Assembly (NCBI GenBank): GCA_016630955.3
Contig: CM049987.1
Location: forward strand, 2,542,001-2,606,000
Reading direction: 5' to 3'
Source: Didymella arachidicola
Lineage: Eukaryota; Ascomycota; Dothideomycetes; Pleosporales; Didymellaceae
DNA length: 64,000 bases
In this document: positions 1 to 10,803 of the stretch, one piece after another
How the letters are laid out: each line of letters opens with the position of its first letter
Numbering within the stretch: position 1 is the stretch's first letter
Notes under the pieces: model-generated
Told to the model about the DNA's origin: nothing
Database searches by the model: none
Seen by the model: only the letters and a program-made list of their open reading frames with translations
Made by a program: the position numbers and the translations under genes

Positions 1-948
1 ACCCTCACTGAGCCCCTTTGAACCGCCTTCTCTTTTCGCCACAAGCGGGACTGTCATGGCCTACCTGCCAAGAATTACTACAGGCTTAGCAACCGCGAAA
101 TTAACCGTCGCAAGCTCAATGCTTGTCGCAACTCGATTCTAAGGAACATCCGTGAAAGAAGCCATGCACTGCAGTACGCACCATTCTCTATCAAATATCG
201 GCCACGAAACATCTCTCCGGGTTGTATGCATCTTTCGCCGTCGCAAATTTACCTCAGGCTGCAACTAGAACTGCAGACAGCTAGGGTATGGTCGTTCTGC
301 TTCCGAAGTAATCTGAGTGCTAATCTGGAAATGTTTGACACATGTCACCCACTGGCGACAAGATCAAGTGGGAGCCCTTAGGAGCCCTTGGCAGGACACC
401 TCAGCGCTGGTATGATCTCCTGTACGATGCGCTTTATCGAATGTACCAGCTCAGCTACCAGGTCGGTCACTGTGGGCTGGAAACCGGCGCTATATCCACT
501 GCACGATCCGGACACTGGCGCGACATTACTCTGTCTAATTTTGCGCCGAAATACCTAGGTTCATGTTATCAGGCATGCATCTCGACTACAAAAAGCTCGC
601 TGTTGTTTCTGTATGTCGATAACAGCTTCCGAATCACCCCTGGTCTTTCTCGAAGTGCTCTTGAGCTGGAGTCCGGGAGGTCATCTCGGCAGCCTTTGGG
701 CGGTGACGAAGCTTCAAATGCAGCAATGATGAACGAGATTTGTTCCAAGATTATGTCACGGAGAGCGCAATGCCGGCGAAGGCTTTCGGTGAAATGTAAA
801 AATATACGATACGAGCCCCTCACACTGCACCAATAACTGCTGTTCCACTAAGACAGGACACTTTCATAGTGCCCTCACTTATGGCTAAACGCAATCTAAA
901 GCCTTCAATGACCTACCTTTTGTGGCAGGTTTTCTCAATTACGGGAGG
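1..948. other. Left-edge region without a convincing gene
   Basis: No recognisable gene is seen. A plus-strand open frame of 164 codons runs from 342 to 836. It shows no domain, signal peptide or family resemblance, and the opposite strand is also partly open there, so it is not called as a gene. The stretch may hold the downstream flank of the F-box gene that ends at 949. Confidence 0.4.
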
Positions 949-2295
949 CTACATTGATTCTGATGTTATGAACGGATAGGCAGTCGCAGCACTCTCCCAC
1001 ACCTTTCCACTTGCAGAACATAGACACGTCTCTACAATCTCTCGTAGCTCGTCTCTCCAATGTTCCCCTTCCACGTGCAACAGACTTTTCAGGCCCTCTC
1101 TTTTGAACAACAGTCTATGGGTGCCGTTCCGGCTCTCAGAGAATATTCGCTCAGCATGAAATACTCGCAGTTTCTCAAAACCCCTCTTGTCATCTGCAAA
1201 ACCGTCAAAAATTCGCTTCCATGCCGTCCGCCCACTCTCCTGCCTACCGTGTTCACCAAGCATGATGTATTTGAGTATTACTTCCTCCAGGCACCTCTTA
1301 CTCGGCTCGAAGAACTTTACCAAGTCACTACCTTGCCTGACACGGCACAACTCCAGCGTAATATGCTCCAGCCTCTCAAATCTGCACGCTCCGAGCAATT
1401 CGCCAAACACATCCCCCTCAAGCGTGCTGTAGAAACTCAAAACCAGCACCTTCACACTCTTACACCTTGCTAGGAAGCGGACACTCAGCGGCACCCTCCC
1501 ATTTTCCAGCTCAAACCCCTCATCAGGGCTTCTCCAATCGCGCAAATTCAGCTTCAAAACCTGTAGCCCTTCGAACAATCCATCGAGGCCTCTCAAATGC
1601 GGGGCAAGCGACTCCAGTCGCCCTACACTGACTGCGCCATAGGTTTTGCCCCTGGCCATCTCCATGCGTTTAACAAGAGTGCCAGACGTGGCAAGCGCGC
1701 TCAGTGCAGAAACAAACGGCCGACTCATCTCATGCTGACCCGCTTCACAGTACCGCTGCGCGAACTTCGAATATCGAATCTCCATGCCCTCATACGCAAA
1801 CACAAGACTGTCTAATCCCTTCACTCGCTCAAACGCCTTTCTTAAACAGCTTACATCAAATCTCGTCTCGTTGAACCACCTCGCTGATCTCTCCGCCTCT
1901 TGCTGTAGAATTTGGTATTCTGAATTAAGCCGATGGACTAGCTTAGAACCGTCTTCATCATCAGTGGGAGTTGTCAGATATCCTGCATCCGCGCTCCACC
2001 GAGAAATCTTCCACAGCGAGAGCGCATGGTGCGGCGTGCTGTTGATGACTAGATGACGCATAGCATCGCCTAATTCTCGATGCGCTGCTATATCGACAAG
2101 CTTTTGGAGAGAATCCTTATTCCACGATATGTACTGCGTGCCAAAGAAGCGGCTTTTAAAGAGTGAAAGCGTGCGGGTGTTGCAGCAGCGGCATGTGAGA
2201 CGGAGAGAGGCGAAGGAAGGGAGACAAAGGTGTGATGATATGAGCTCTAATAATTCTGTCGGGAGAGCGGCAAGGGACATATGTAGGTGCTTCAT
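949..2295 (-). CDS. F-box domain protein
   Basis: A single-exon gene of 448 aa. An F-box lies in the first 50 residues: after MSLAALP comes TELLELISSHLCLPSFASLR, then an LTCR segment. F-box proteins of this kind are predicted substrate receptors of SCF (Skp1-Cullin-F-box) ubiquitin ligases in cytoplasm and nucleus. The rest is the diverged leucine-rich helical region seen in many lineage-specific fungal F-box proteins, so no substrate can be named. The first ATG on the strand is at 2295 (MKHLHMSL...). A start at 2280 (MSLAAL) would put the F-box right at the N-terminus and is equally possible. The frame extends upstream of 2295 only through a GTG codon. The 3' end of the WKF-domain gene lies 266 bp upstream on the same strand. 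Confidence 0.8.
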   Translation of the reverse strand: MKHLHMSLAALPTELLELISSHLCLPSFASLRLTCRCCNTRTLSLFKSRFFGTQYISWNKDSLQKLVDIAAHRELGDAMRHLVINSTPHHALSLWKISRWSADAGYLTTPTDDEDGSKLVHRLNSEYQILQQEAERSARWFNETRFDVSCLRKAFERVKGLDSLVFAYEGMEIRYSKFAQRYCEAGQHEMSRPFVSALSALATSGTLVKRMEMARGKTYGAVSVGRLESLAPHLRGLDGLFEGLQVLKLNLRDWRSPDEGFELENGRVPLSVRFLARCKSVKVLVLSFYSTLEGDVFGELLGACRFERLEHITLELCRVRQGSDLVKFFEPSKRCLEEVILKYIMLGEHGRQESGRTAWKRIFDGFADDKRGFEKLRVFHAERIFSESRNGTHRLLFKREGLKSLLHVEGEHWRDELREIVETCLCSASGKVWESAATAYPFITSESM

Positions 2296-2561
2296 CAATG
2301 GGTCTGGTATTTGTAGGTAGATGGTCGTGGTGCAGGTCACCTGGATTGAACGTTGCGGGGGATGCGGAGCTGAGGGTACTTTGCCACCGTGGCGATGGTG
2401 CTACTGCATGCCATAAATTCAGACTCTCAGCGTCGAAATGATGCATAGAAGAACGTAGAGATAGTGTCTGTTGCAGGTCTTGAGTGTCTGCGAGCTTAAA
2501 GCAGCCTGCATGGCGAAGGCCTTGATATCTAATACATGGTACAATTTGTGTAGCAGGTGGT

Positions 2562-4295
2562 TTAGTCACTCTCGCCCTCACTCTCAGATTCCTCACCCTC
2601 GGAACCGGACTCACTTCCACTTCCACTTCCGCTAGACGAGTCGGACCTGGCGTCGTCGTCGTCGTCGCTGTCAGACTCATCACTAGAGCTCTCATCGCTG
2701 CTGCTATCTGAGCTGCTCTCATCGCTCGAGATATCAGTTCTTCGCTTCCTTTTTCTCGCTCGATCTTGAGGTGCCAGAATCTGCATCATGGGGTTGACGC
2801 TCGTAGTTGGTTTGGGGGCAGGCAGAATTGGTGCAGTACGACCGAGCATTGACAGAAGAGATTCAGCGCGACTACGGCGCATACGGCGGATCTCTGCATC
2901 ACTATGCGGATGGTCGGCATAAGTCGCCAGATCACCCTCGACCTTCCTGCGTTTCTTCTCTTTGGTCACACGCTCCTGGAGTGCAGCTTCCTTAGCAGCC
3001 TTATGAGCATCTGCGTCCATATCTGCATGTGCTTTGGTGTCTTCCACGTCGAGCTCCTTGATCGCTGCTAGTGTTTTCTCTTTGAGACGCTCGATGACAC
3101 CTGCACCTTTGAGACCCTTGATGTATTCCAGCAGCGCCTTTGAATGCTTGTCTGGAATACGGAAGATATTCAAAGCGTTATCGACAACGTCGTTCTGCTT
3201 TGCCTTATTGAACTTCCAGTTTTCGCGGTCGTTATAGTACTGCGTGAGGTAAGAGATGTAGACCGAGGGATCCTTCTTCTTGCCCTTCACTGGAAGGGCT
3301 TGTTTGTCGCTGTCTTTCGAGCTGCCTGCTGGTTGCGTGACGGGGTCAGCCTGCTCTTCCTTGGCTGCTGCACTGGCTGCAAAAGCTGCTGCTTCCTTCT
3401 CTCTTGCGAAAGCCTTGTCTTTTTGAGTCTTTTTTTCCTTCTTCTCCTTCTTCTCCTTCTTCTCCTTCTCGGACTTGGGTGCTTCCTTGGGCTCGCCAAT
3501 AGTCGCTGGCGTCGGAGTAAAGGTAGGTTGAGCGATAACTCCTGAATCCTCACCCTTTTGCTCTGCTGCCCACTTCTTGAACCACGTCTGCCCGCTGTCG
3601 CCGTCGAGTCTCTTGGTATCTGGGGTAAAAGCGACAGACTTCCGCCGATCAGTCCTTGGTGGTGATCCCGAGGAGTCCTTACTGCGGTCACGGAGAATTG
3701 GTTGATGCTTGATCGGTGTTGAGAATGAGGGTGCCGGAGAGTGGTCAATCTCAGTGCAGGCAAGTAAAGTGGCTTTTGTCCTCACAGGTACAGACTCAGC
3801 AGGTAAAGGTCCAGCTTCGTCTTGCACGTTCTGCTGCGCCAGCTTCTTGCGATCCTTGGGTGTCAGCTTGGGCTTCTTCTTCTTGCCTTGGCGATAATTT
3901 GGGTCTCCTCCTTTCGCAGATGTGCCCGAGGGGGTCTCCCCTATGGTGCTGTCTGCAATGGCATGATCCTCCTGTAAAAAGAGAGGTGCATCGGTAAATG
4001 CATTCTCTTTGCTATTGGTCGTCTCCGCTACTATCCGGCTCTTCTTCGTTGATGTTGGTTCGCTCTCTTCTGCGAGCTCATGTTTCCGTTTGCCAAGCTT
4101 TGACGATTTGCCGTTTTGGGCCGACTTGGAGGAAGACTCTACGGGTGTTTGGGACTGTTTTGCAGGTTCAGGAGCTGCTACAGGCTTGTTTTCGCCCCCG
4201 TGAGATGTCGTGGATTCAGGTACGGCGACTCCGGATTGGGCCTCACTCTGCAGCGCAAGGCCAAGTCTCCGCCAGGCAGGAATCCTCGTTGCCAT
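2562..4295 (-). CDS. WKF-domain nuclear/nucleolar protein
   Basis: Encodes about 577 aa in one exon, starting at the ATG that opens MATRIPAWRRLG; in-frame sequence upstream of it has only a GTG. Around residues 355-420 is a WKF domain (the C7orf50 / DUF2373 family), starting at NWKFNKAKQNDVV and followed by the helical segment with LEYIKGLKGAGVIERL. Members are poorly characterised, mostly nucleolar, and associated with ribosome biogenesis. The N-terminal half is low-complexity with many Lys and Ser and contains a KKEKKEKKEKK run near residue 280, matching an AGG/AAG triplet repeat. The C-terminus is an acidic Ser/Asp/Glu tail of about 60 residues. Both features fit a nucleic-acid-binding or nucleolar protein. 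It is divergent from the proteasome gene at 4628, with which it shares a promoter of about 330 bp. Confidence 0.8.
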   Translation of the reverse strand: MATRIPAWRRLGLALQSEAQSGVAVPESTTSHGGENKPVAAPEPAKQSQTPVESSSKSAQNGKSSKLGKRKHELAEESEPTSTKKSRIVAETTNSKENAFTDAPLFLQEDHAIADSTIGETPSGTSAKGGDPNYRQGKKKKPKLTPKDRKKLAQQNVQDEAGPLPAESVPVRTKATLLACTEIDHSPAPSFSTPIKHQPILRDRSKDSSGSPPRTDRRKSVAFTPDTKRLDGDSGQTWFKKWAAEQKGEDSGVIAQPTFTPTPATIGEPKEAPKSEKEKKEKKEKKEKKTQKDKAFAREKEAAAFAASAAAKEEQADPVTQPAGSSKDSDKQALPVKGKKKDPSVYISYLTQYYNDRENWKFNKAKQNDVVDNALNIFRIPDKHSKALLEYIKGLKGAGVIERLKEKTLAAIKELDVEDTKAHADMDADAHKAAKEAALQERVTKEKKRRKVEGDLATYADHPHSDAEIRRMRRSRAESLLSMLGRTAPILPAPKPTTSVNPMMQILAPQDRARKRKRRTDISSDESSSDSSSDESSSDESDSDDDDDARSDSSSGSGSGSESGSEGEESESEGESD

Positions 4296-4627
4296 GATCA
4301 GATGTGGAATATGGGGTCGTCTTATCACAGTTATGCTGAGGCTCGACCCATCGCTCTTCTCCGAATCAGCTCTATCAGATTATATGTCAGTCTTTGAATG
4401 TCGAATAAGATGCGTGAAACAGAGATTTTGGAGCTGGCCGAGCACGGGCCATCGGGATCGCCAGCGGAAAGGCGCGAGCTCCAGGCCACCAGGAAGGCGC
4501 GTCCCAGCACAAACGACGACGACGTCTCGCCTGCCATCACGACCAGCGCCGCTAAAGCTTACATTCGCCTCCAAGAGCTGCACCTGAAGCTGAAACATCC
4601 AAACACACATATACATCCGCCGCCATC
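4296..4627. promoter_or_regulatory. Shared divergent promoter, WKF gene / proteasome alpha gene
   Basis: 332 bp separate the two divergent ATGs. Open frames crossing this stretch on both strands show no domain and are ignored. No clear TATA box is seen. Co-regulation of a ribosome-biogenesis-like gene and a proteasome gene would be reasonable but is only inferred from position. Confidence 0.45.
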
Positions 4628-5669
4628 ATGTCTGGTCCGTTGCCATCGCCCCTCTGAGCTTGTGTTTGTCCATTACATATGCTAACAGCTGCCCTCGTCA
4701 TACAGGAAGTGCAGGCTACGACAGACACATTACCATCTTCTCTGATCAAGGTCGCCTCTACCAAGTCGGTACGAACCCCGCCATACTCGACTCCAGCACA
4801 GCCTACCCTGCCTGTAGCTTGGTCGCTCCCTCTCACGAACCCCGCTAACGTGGCGGCAATACAGAATATGCTTTCAAGGCAATCACGGCAGCGAACATCA
4901 CATCGCTCGGAGTGAGGGGCAAAGGCTGTGCAGTAGTCATCTCGCAAAAGAAGGTCCCCGTAAGTTGCATCAACCACGGCTGGCGGTGACGCGGCACTGA
5001 CGCCTCAATGTAGGACAAGCTCATTGAACCCTCTTCCGTCTCCCACATCTTCAAGCTATCACCATCTGTTGGCTGTGTTATGACAGGTTCCATCGCCGAT
5101 GCACGAGCTTCCGTCAGCAGGGCGCGAGGTGAAGCAGCCGAGTTCCGCTACAAGTATGGCTATGAAATGCCCTGTGACGTCCTGGCCAAGAGAATAGCCA
5201 ACATCAGCCAGGTCTACACACAGCGGGTGAGCAGAAATAGTAGAGACAAAGGCAATGGAACAGCAGTGCTAATATCGAGCAGGCTTACATGCGGCCACTC
5301 GGTGTCGCGACGACTCTGATATCGTTAGACTCAGAGCTGGGTCCCCAACTGTACAAATGCGACCCAGCAGGATACTATGTCGGATACAAGGCGACCGCAT
5401 CGGGGCCCAAGACTCAAGAGGCGCTCAACTTCCTCGAGAAGAAGCTGAAAAATAAGGAGCATGCGGAGGGCAACTGGGAGGAGGTGGTCGAGCTGGCAAT
5501 CACAGCCCTGAGCACGGTCCTGTCTGTCGATTTCAAGAAGGGAGAGTTGGAGGTCGGCATCGTGGGCGGACCCAGACTGGATGGCAAGGAGGGCACCGAT
5601 GCCACTTTCAGGGCGCTCACCGAGGAGGAAATCGACGAACGTCTGCAGTCAATTGCCGACAAGGATTGA
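4628..5669 (+). CDS. SCL1: 20S proteasome subunit alpha-1 (Scl1/PSMA6 type)
   Basis: Five exons: 4628-4634, 4706-4768, 4865-4959, 5014-5226 and 5283-5669. They sum to 765 nt and 254 aa. All introns have GT-AG ends. The product starts MSGSAGYDRHITIFS, the N-terminal signature of alpha-type subunits, followed by GRLYQVEYAF. Further family blocks are VISQKKVP, GCVMTGSIADARA, YKYGYEMPCDVLAKR, ISQVYTQRAYMRPLG and CDPAGYYVG. The length matches yeast Scl1 and human PSMA6 (about 250 aa). Alpha subunits form the outer rings of the 20S core and gate substrate entry; they are not catalytic. The first coding exon is only seven nucleotides (ATGTCTG), so automatic annotation could miss the true start. It is constitutive housekeeping by family. 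No defects are seen. Confidence 0.96.
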
Positions 5670-6110
5670 GGACCACTAGGAACGATTTTCTCAGGGTTGC
5701 CTCAGGACGGAAGGGCGGTGGGTCGCTGAGGTAGGCGCAAACACAATGACCATGACGAGCTCCCGATAGCATGAAACGACCTCTCAGACACAAGGAGTGC
5801 TACAGAAGCACCAAGAATCCAAGATTTAGACTCACATACGTGCATAAGCGCAACAGTGACTTGGAAACTGGATCCGACTTGAAGAGCTTGGGATTTCAGC
5901 CCTCGGCTCCACTTGGTGTGTATGGCCCTCTGTTCTATACTTCAATGACAGCATTCTCCTTAGGTTCCAGCTGCCATGCGCAGCAGCATCTCAGGAACGA
6001 TGTATCGACGTCATCTGACTGGTCGGAGTCGCCAGCACAGCCGTTTTGTGGCTGACACCGCTTGCTGTGACCTTCGCCCTAAGAGCGTTGTGGAGATGCT
6101 CAGGTTGGCC
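5670..6110. other. Intergenic region
   Basis: Holds the 3' flank of the proteasome gene. The minus-strand frame of the following small gene may be prolonged to about 6003 through a very short intron (acceptor just after 6080, then codons for about 30 residues), but this is weak. Nothing else is recognised. Confidence 0.35.
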
Positions 6111-6395
6111 CTACCCGGCGCCATGTTCAGGTTCACTCAGCGAAGAGCATGCGAATGCCGCACCGCTAATTATACATCTGATCCAATCAATGGTGGTGCT
6201 GCGGCTGAAGAGCACAGCTTGGCTCCATGCTTTTCCGGATGAGGCCGCGGAAGTAAGCCCGAAGTGGCTTAGTATCTGTGTGGCTTTCCATACCGCTGCT
6301 GAGGGCCCAGCGCAAGCACTGACGAACATGCCCACTCCAGCTGCGATGGTTATGGGGCCTGCAAAATAGGACTTCTGCTCCTGTGGTTCCTGCAT
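6111..6395 (-). CDS. Small hypothetical protein with hydrophobic stretches
   Basis: A 94-aa frame starting MQEPQEQKSYFAGPI. It has two mildly hydrophobic stretches, one with GPITIAAGVGMFVSACAG and one with WIRCIISGAAFACS, so it could be a small membrane protein. In-frame codons continue upstream, including an ATG at 6455, but the chosen ATG gives the most natural start. A GT at the 3' end could splice to a further open stretch down to about 6003. I do not recognise the family. The composition looks coding-like, but another strand is also open, so the call is tentative. Confidence 0.35.
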   Translation of the reverse strand: MQEPQEQKSYFAGPITIAAGVGMFVSACAGPSAAVWKATQILSHFGLTSAASSGKAWSQAVLFSRSTTIDWIRCIISGAAFACSSLSEPEHGAG

Positions 6396-6771
6396 GGTGG
6401 TTTTCTCATGCAGCCTCAGGTTCAGTGCTACTCTTACACTACATCGGAGCTCCATTGGCGCCTTCGCGATGCTCACTGGCCCAGCTATACCAGCTAATGC
6501 CAGCTGGACGCTACTCAGGATCCAAATGTGGACACTCGGCAAGACGTAGCGGCGGGAGCAGCCCTCACTACCATCAAGCCTTGCAGTGTACCATCTTTTG
6601 GTCTCCTATAAACGCCCAGTCAACCTCCGTTATATAACGGTCGCCACGCCTCTGTTGATCTTCATCACAGCAGGCAAACCTTACTGCAGCGACTCAGTCT
6701 CCTCTGATCGGCACTCAATACAACCAGGATCAGATTTTCCCTTCATACGATCTTCCACTCTCGCTGCCAAC
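6396..6771. promoter_or_regulatory. Divergent spacer with TATA-like motifs
   Basis: Between the tentative small minus-strand gene and the spliced plus-strand gene starting at 6772. TATAAA at 6607-6612 and TATATAA at 6631-6637 lie about 135-165 bp upstream of the ATG at 6772 and could serve as core promoter elements for it. Confidence 0.4.
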
Positions 6772-7621
6772 ATGTCTGACGGACGTATGTACCTCTACCT
6801 CCAAGGCCTCCAAGATTCCTTGGTAGGCTCGGGCCTGGCCTACGGATCTTATCACACTTCACTGTACCAAGTTCTTGTGCTGACTGTCTTATCCGTAGTG
6901 AACGATGCCCGGGCTATGCGGATAGCGGAGATCATGACGGATTTTCGCAATCTGCAGCACTACCTGAGTCAATTGCGCGCTACACCGACCGCAGAGGAAT
7001 ACTACCTAGAAGGGTACTCATTGCTTCGATCCTGTGCAAGCGAAGCGCAGACCATCCTGCAGACACCTTTCTCAGCCAGCACAGGGGCATCCTCAGGGGA
7101 TTCGGAGCGCGAAAAGCAGCAGCTGAAGACGTGAGTGCGCCTTTCTTACAGCGTTGGCTCCTTTTGTCGTGTATAAGGAGGGCTTTGTCGTTGTGGAGAT
7201 GACATCAGCGTCAGAAAGCAAAACGCTGACGTCAGAGTATAGAATCATTACAGACGCAGCGGTACGACGCTTCCAGTGTCAACGAGCGTACTTGAGGGCG
7301 CATGCAGGCTTGAGGTGGATGAACTCGCGTCAAAGCATCCTGCGAGGACAGAGACCCAACGCAACTCACCACGCAGCGCTCGCCCAAGTAGATGGCACAC
7401 TACGCAATGTATGTCAAGGGCTCCTGCATCACACTATCCCGTGTCTCCTCCTCTTCTATACTATCGCTCTAGCAGCTACTGACCTACTACGCAGGAGCTC
7501 CTCGCGATCACTGACGCCTATGTCGAAAGCACTCTTCGCACCCAGGACGCTGCTCAGGGCAAGTGGCTTACCGAAGATCCTTCACTCCCCCAGATCCAGC
7601 AGGCGCTCATGCGCCGATGAA
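6772..7621 (+). CDS. Spliced hypothetical protein (middle exon unresolved)
   Basis: Exon 1 is 6772-6784 (MSDG plus one base), joined by a GTATGT...GTAG intron to exon 2 at 6899-7130. Exon 2 encodes a helical segment with NDARAMRIAEIMTDFRNLQ and ends at a perfect GTGAGT donor. A last exon from about 7495 to the stop at 7621 encodes ELLAITDAYVESTLR and ends with QIQQALMRR. The middle coding segment around 7255-7410 is ambiguous. One frame gives LEVDELASKH and another gives ALAQVDGTLRN before a GTATGT donor at 7408-7413. No single set of canonical introns joins all parts cleanly by eye. The product would be about 150-180 aa, mostly helical and soluble. No family is recognised; it may be lineage-specific or slightly damaged. 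Confidence 0.45.
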
Positions 7622-10600
7622 AACCACGACTCAACGATCCAGCGTCCTTCCCGCAAGCTGCACTACTGCATTTGGGCATTCAGCCTCACGGCGCCATGCA
7701 TTTCCTACTCGATACCCATCTTATACAATGTTACGCGTCATCGAACAGCATGGCTTTCCAGCGACGGCTATTGATTACGCTGTACGACGAAACCAGCCAT
7801 CCTTCAACCTAATCAATTTACCCAAGACAGCGATGTCTTGTGGTGGGACGCCTCCTCGACATTGTTCCACTCGGCGAGCGCGTCTCGTGGGCTCTCCCGC
7901 CCTTTTCCCCTCTCTCCTTCCTTTGTGCTGGTCACACTCTTGAAAAGCATACACATTTTTTTCCCTGGTTCTTGATAACGCTACTACGCGGTCAGGTTTA
8001 GCGTTGGCGCTGGTCTCTTTTCACTCCACTACCTCCTAGCTTACGTTTGGTTGCTTGGCTCGCCTTTTATGGCAATGCGACCCGACAAGGGCGCGAACTT
8101 CGCACACGGCATGACATAGGGGATTGTAACAGCATGGTACTCCTGGTTTGTTAAGTCTCGCGTGGTGTCAAGCATCCTTTCTAGCCTTCTTCCATTTTCT
8201 TTCTTTTTCTGGCCAATTTTCTTCGGCGTTGGGCTCGTATATAGCTATCCTCATCAAACCTTTACTTCACATCATTATCCCCGGACCATGGTATCAGCGT
8301 CACTCACTACCTTCCCAACTCATGAAACATCACATCATCGCTGCATCGCGAGTCGTTACATGGTACGCTACCGATCGGCAGCCCCGAATATGTACTAGGG
8401 TCGCGAGGGGTAAAGCGGGCAAGATAAGCCTTTTACCGAGGCTATAGCGCGAGCAAGGGTGGATCTTTAGTGTCGCGGGGTGTGCGATGGCTTTTGGGGG
8501 ATAAGGCGATGCCGGAGCTCTCTGCTACGTGAAGATCTAGTCGGGGAATGCATTGGATGCACTTAAGCGTTGCGATGTGGATCACGATGCTATTCTGAAA
8601 GTTGCGATGCGTGTCGCGATCAAGCGACTGCATTGACGTATGCCAAACTCGAGCCATGGGTTCAGCTCGGCCAGTGTACAGATCTCGATTGTTCGATGCC
8701 TTCAGCCACATCTTCGATGACATCTGCTCTGGAGATGGCGGGTGCGAACACAGTCAGCATTGCGGCGACATCACGCCGTTTCCTCGTGAGCTCCACGTGC
8801 CGGGCTGTCTTAACCGTTCCTCTGGGAGCCGTGGGCTTGTCCGCGGATTCGGATTCGACGCACTTGCAAACCCAGCTGACCTTTTAGGCTGTTGCGCTAG
8901 GTCCTGCCGGGCCCACAAGGCGGTCTCGCACCAGAACGTTGCTCGTCTGTTGCGGGTGTACAAGATCTCGAGTCGAACATACGTCACACATTAGCGCGCT
9001 CTGGACATGCGTCAAGCTTGCGATTGCGGGTGTTACGATGCGGGTCTAACTGGGTGAGGCATCCGTAGCGAATCGAATGCAGTAGTGATGAGGGGAACAA
9101 CGAGTTGTGCTGAAACTGTGTGGTAGTGTGGTTCATCCGGGGATGGGTCGAAGAATGCAGCAGTAATGGGAATCTCAGCAAACCAGTTTGGGACTAGGAA
9201 GTAAATGCGGTAAATTGCGCGGTCTCTTCGCCGAGACAGACGAGTGCTGTCCGAGATATTTACGTGGAACGTAAATGCGGAATGCATGCCCTTTCAAGTG
9301 TGTGGAGCACGCATACTCTAAGACGCGCAATATTGAGGTTTGCGACGCGGTGACACTAATGCATACAATGCATGCCAAAGTCGCCGTGTCTGGGGTATTT
9401 TGATAGATGCATGTCTCATGTGTTGCAGTAGGAGACTACGTCATTTCACTTATCGATATGGATTATGTATGTGACTCGACCCCCATCGTCGCACAAGACG
9501 ATCGTTGCTGAAACCTCGACGAGATAAGCCAAGGCTAGGATTGTGAGTACGGAAGCTCGCCCACTTTACAGTAGCGTTACGCTATGCTAAGGATAGAGCA
9601 TTCAGCATCCTCTGCCTCAAGAGCAAGAGAGGTATTCAAGTGCTATTCTGGTGCGTCTTGCAATCCCAAAGTGCTCTTGTTGGCAAAATGAGGACGCGCT
9701 CACGGAATGATGAACCCCCCCCCCCCCCCCCTGAAAAAACACACACACGTCAATCAGGGCCAAGTTCAGTCCCTTACCACAGATAATCCCAGCTCATCGC
9801 TCGGTTGAATGAACTTGGATCCCGAGTGCGCAGCAGCAAGAACCGCGCATAGGACAGATATGTAGAAGCCTATGTCCAGACTGACGCCTGTTGGTCTTGT
9901 TCCAAGTGGGAAGAAAGTCAGTGCTCTGGTTTTAGAGTCTTTGGTCGTGATGGTAGTGGCAGAAAATTCTCCGGTGAACCTGCGGTATGTGAACATGATA
10001 GGAGATCGGTGATACGTAAATGCAATTTTCGGAGCCAAAAGATTTCTCCGAGCACATTGAGCATGCTTCTCCATGATTGCCCGGTAATTTTCGAACCGTG
10101 TGCTGAATTTTAAAACTAGGTCTGGCTTAGCTGAGAGCTGGATCCAAGGCAGTTGATGTTTTGATTCGTGTTGATTTAGAAGAGGTTAAGAGGAATCGTT
10201 GGGTAGCAATATGTGTAAAAGGTACTGTCAGAGTCCGAGCCAGATGTAAGACTGTGAGAAGACTCTGAGGATGTTCTCCTTATGGGATATTCAAGAGAGA
10301 GGATTGAGATCCGGCATCAAAAGTGAGCGGTGCTTTCGTCAAGGGGTCGAGAATGTTGAGCTGTGTTACCGTCTTGGTGCCGGAAATGTGAGAATGTGAT
10401 CTAGAACCCCAACTTGGTATTAATGACGGGGTTAGGTAAACTTCACGAGTCTGGCACGGTCTGTCTAGCTGTGTCTTGCTCACATGCAACAATTTAGATA
10501 GCGTGTTGAAGATTAAACATTAGTTCATATGCACAGTGGTCACAAGAAGTGCTTTTTGCGCTACAGGACAAGCTGGAAACAGGCTGAGGTTTCAGAAAAT

Positions 10601-10803
10601 ATTAAAGATGTTCAACAATCGCCCGTACTAGAGTCGGAGGTGGAAGTCACCTTATTGGCTACGATGATTTTGATGTTGTGTTCGACCTTGTGGTGCAAAG
10701 TGCATCAACTGCGGGACACGAAAAGTCCAGGGTCAGACACAAAGTCTCCGAAAAAAGACAGCGACTGCAAGCAAGGGCGTCGAGTCATACAAACAATATT
10801 AGC
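7622..10803. other. Gene-poor region, about 3.2 kb
   Basis: Only short, overlapping open frames on both strands, none with a recognisable domain. A minus-strand frame at 9766-10074 has a hydrophobic segment (FYISVLCAVLAAAHSG) but no family. Pyrimidine-rich stretches near 8170-8220 look like promoter or UTR sequence without an attached gene. A long poly-C run lies at 9715-9731. No transposon ends or tRNA were seen. Confidence 0.45.
9715..9731. repeat. Poly-C homopolymer (17 C)
   Basis: Seventeen consecutive C residues followed by TG, six A and a short CA repeat. It may be a real hypermutable tract or a sequencing/assembly artefact. It lies outside any called gene. Confidence 0.9.

Noticed and set aside
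342..836. 164-codon plus-strand frame near the left edge
   Set aside because: No domain or signal, and the opposite strand is also open; kept only as a note in the region entry.
3144..3545. Leu-rich frame resembling a membrane helix
   Set aside because: It is the complement of the Lys/Glu triplet repeat in the WKF-domain gene.
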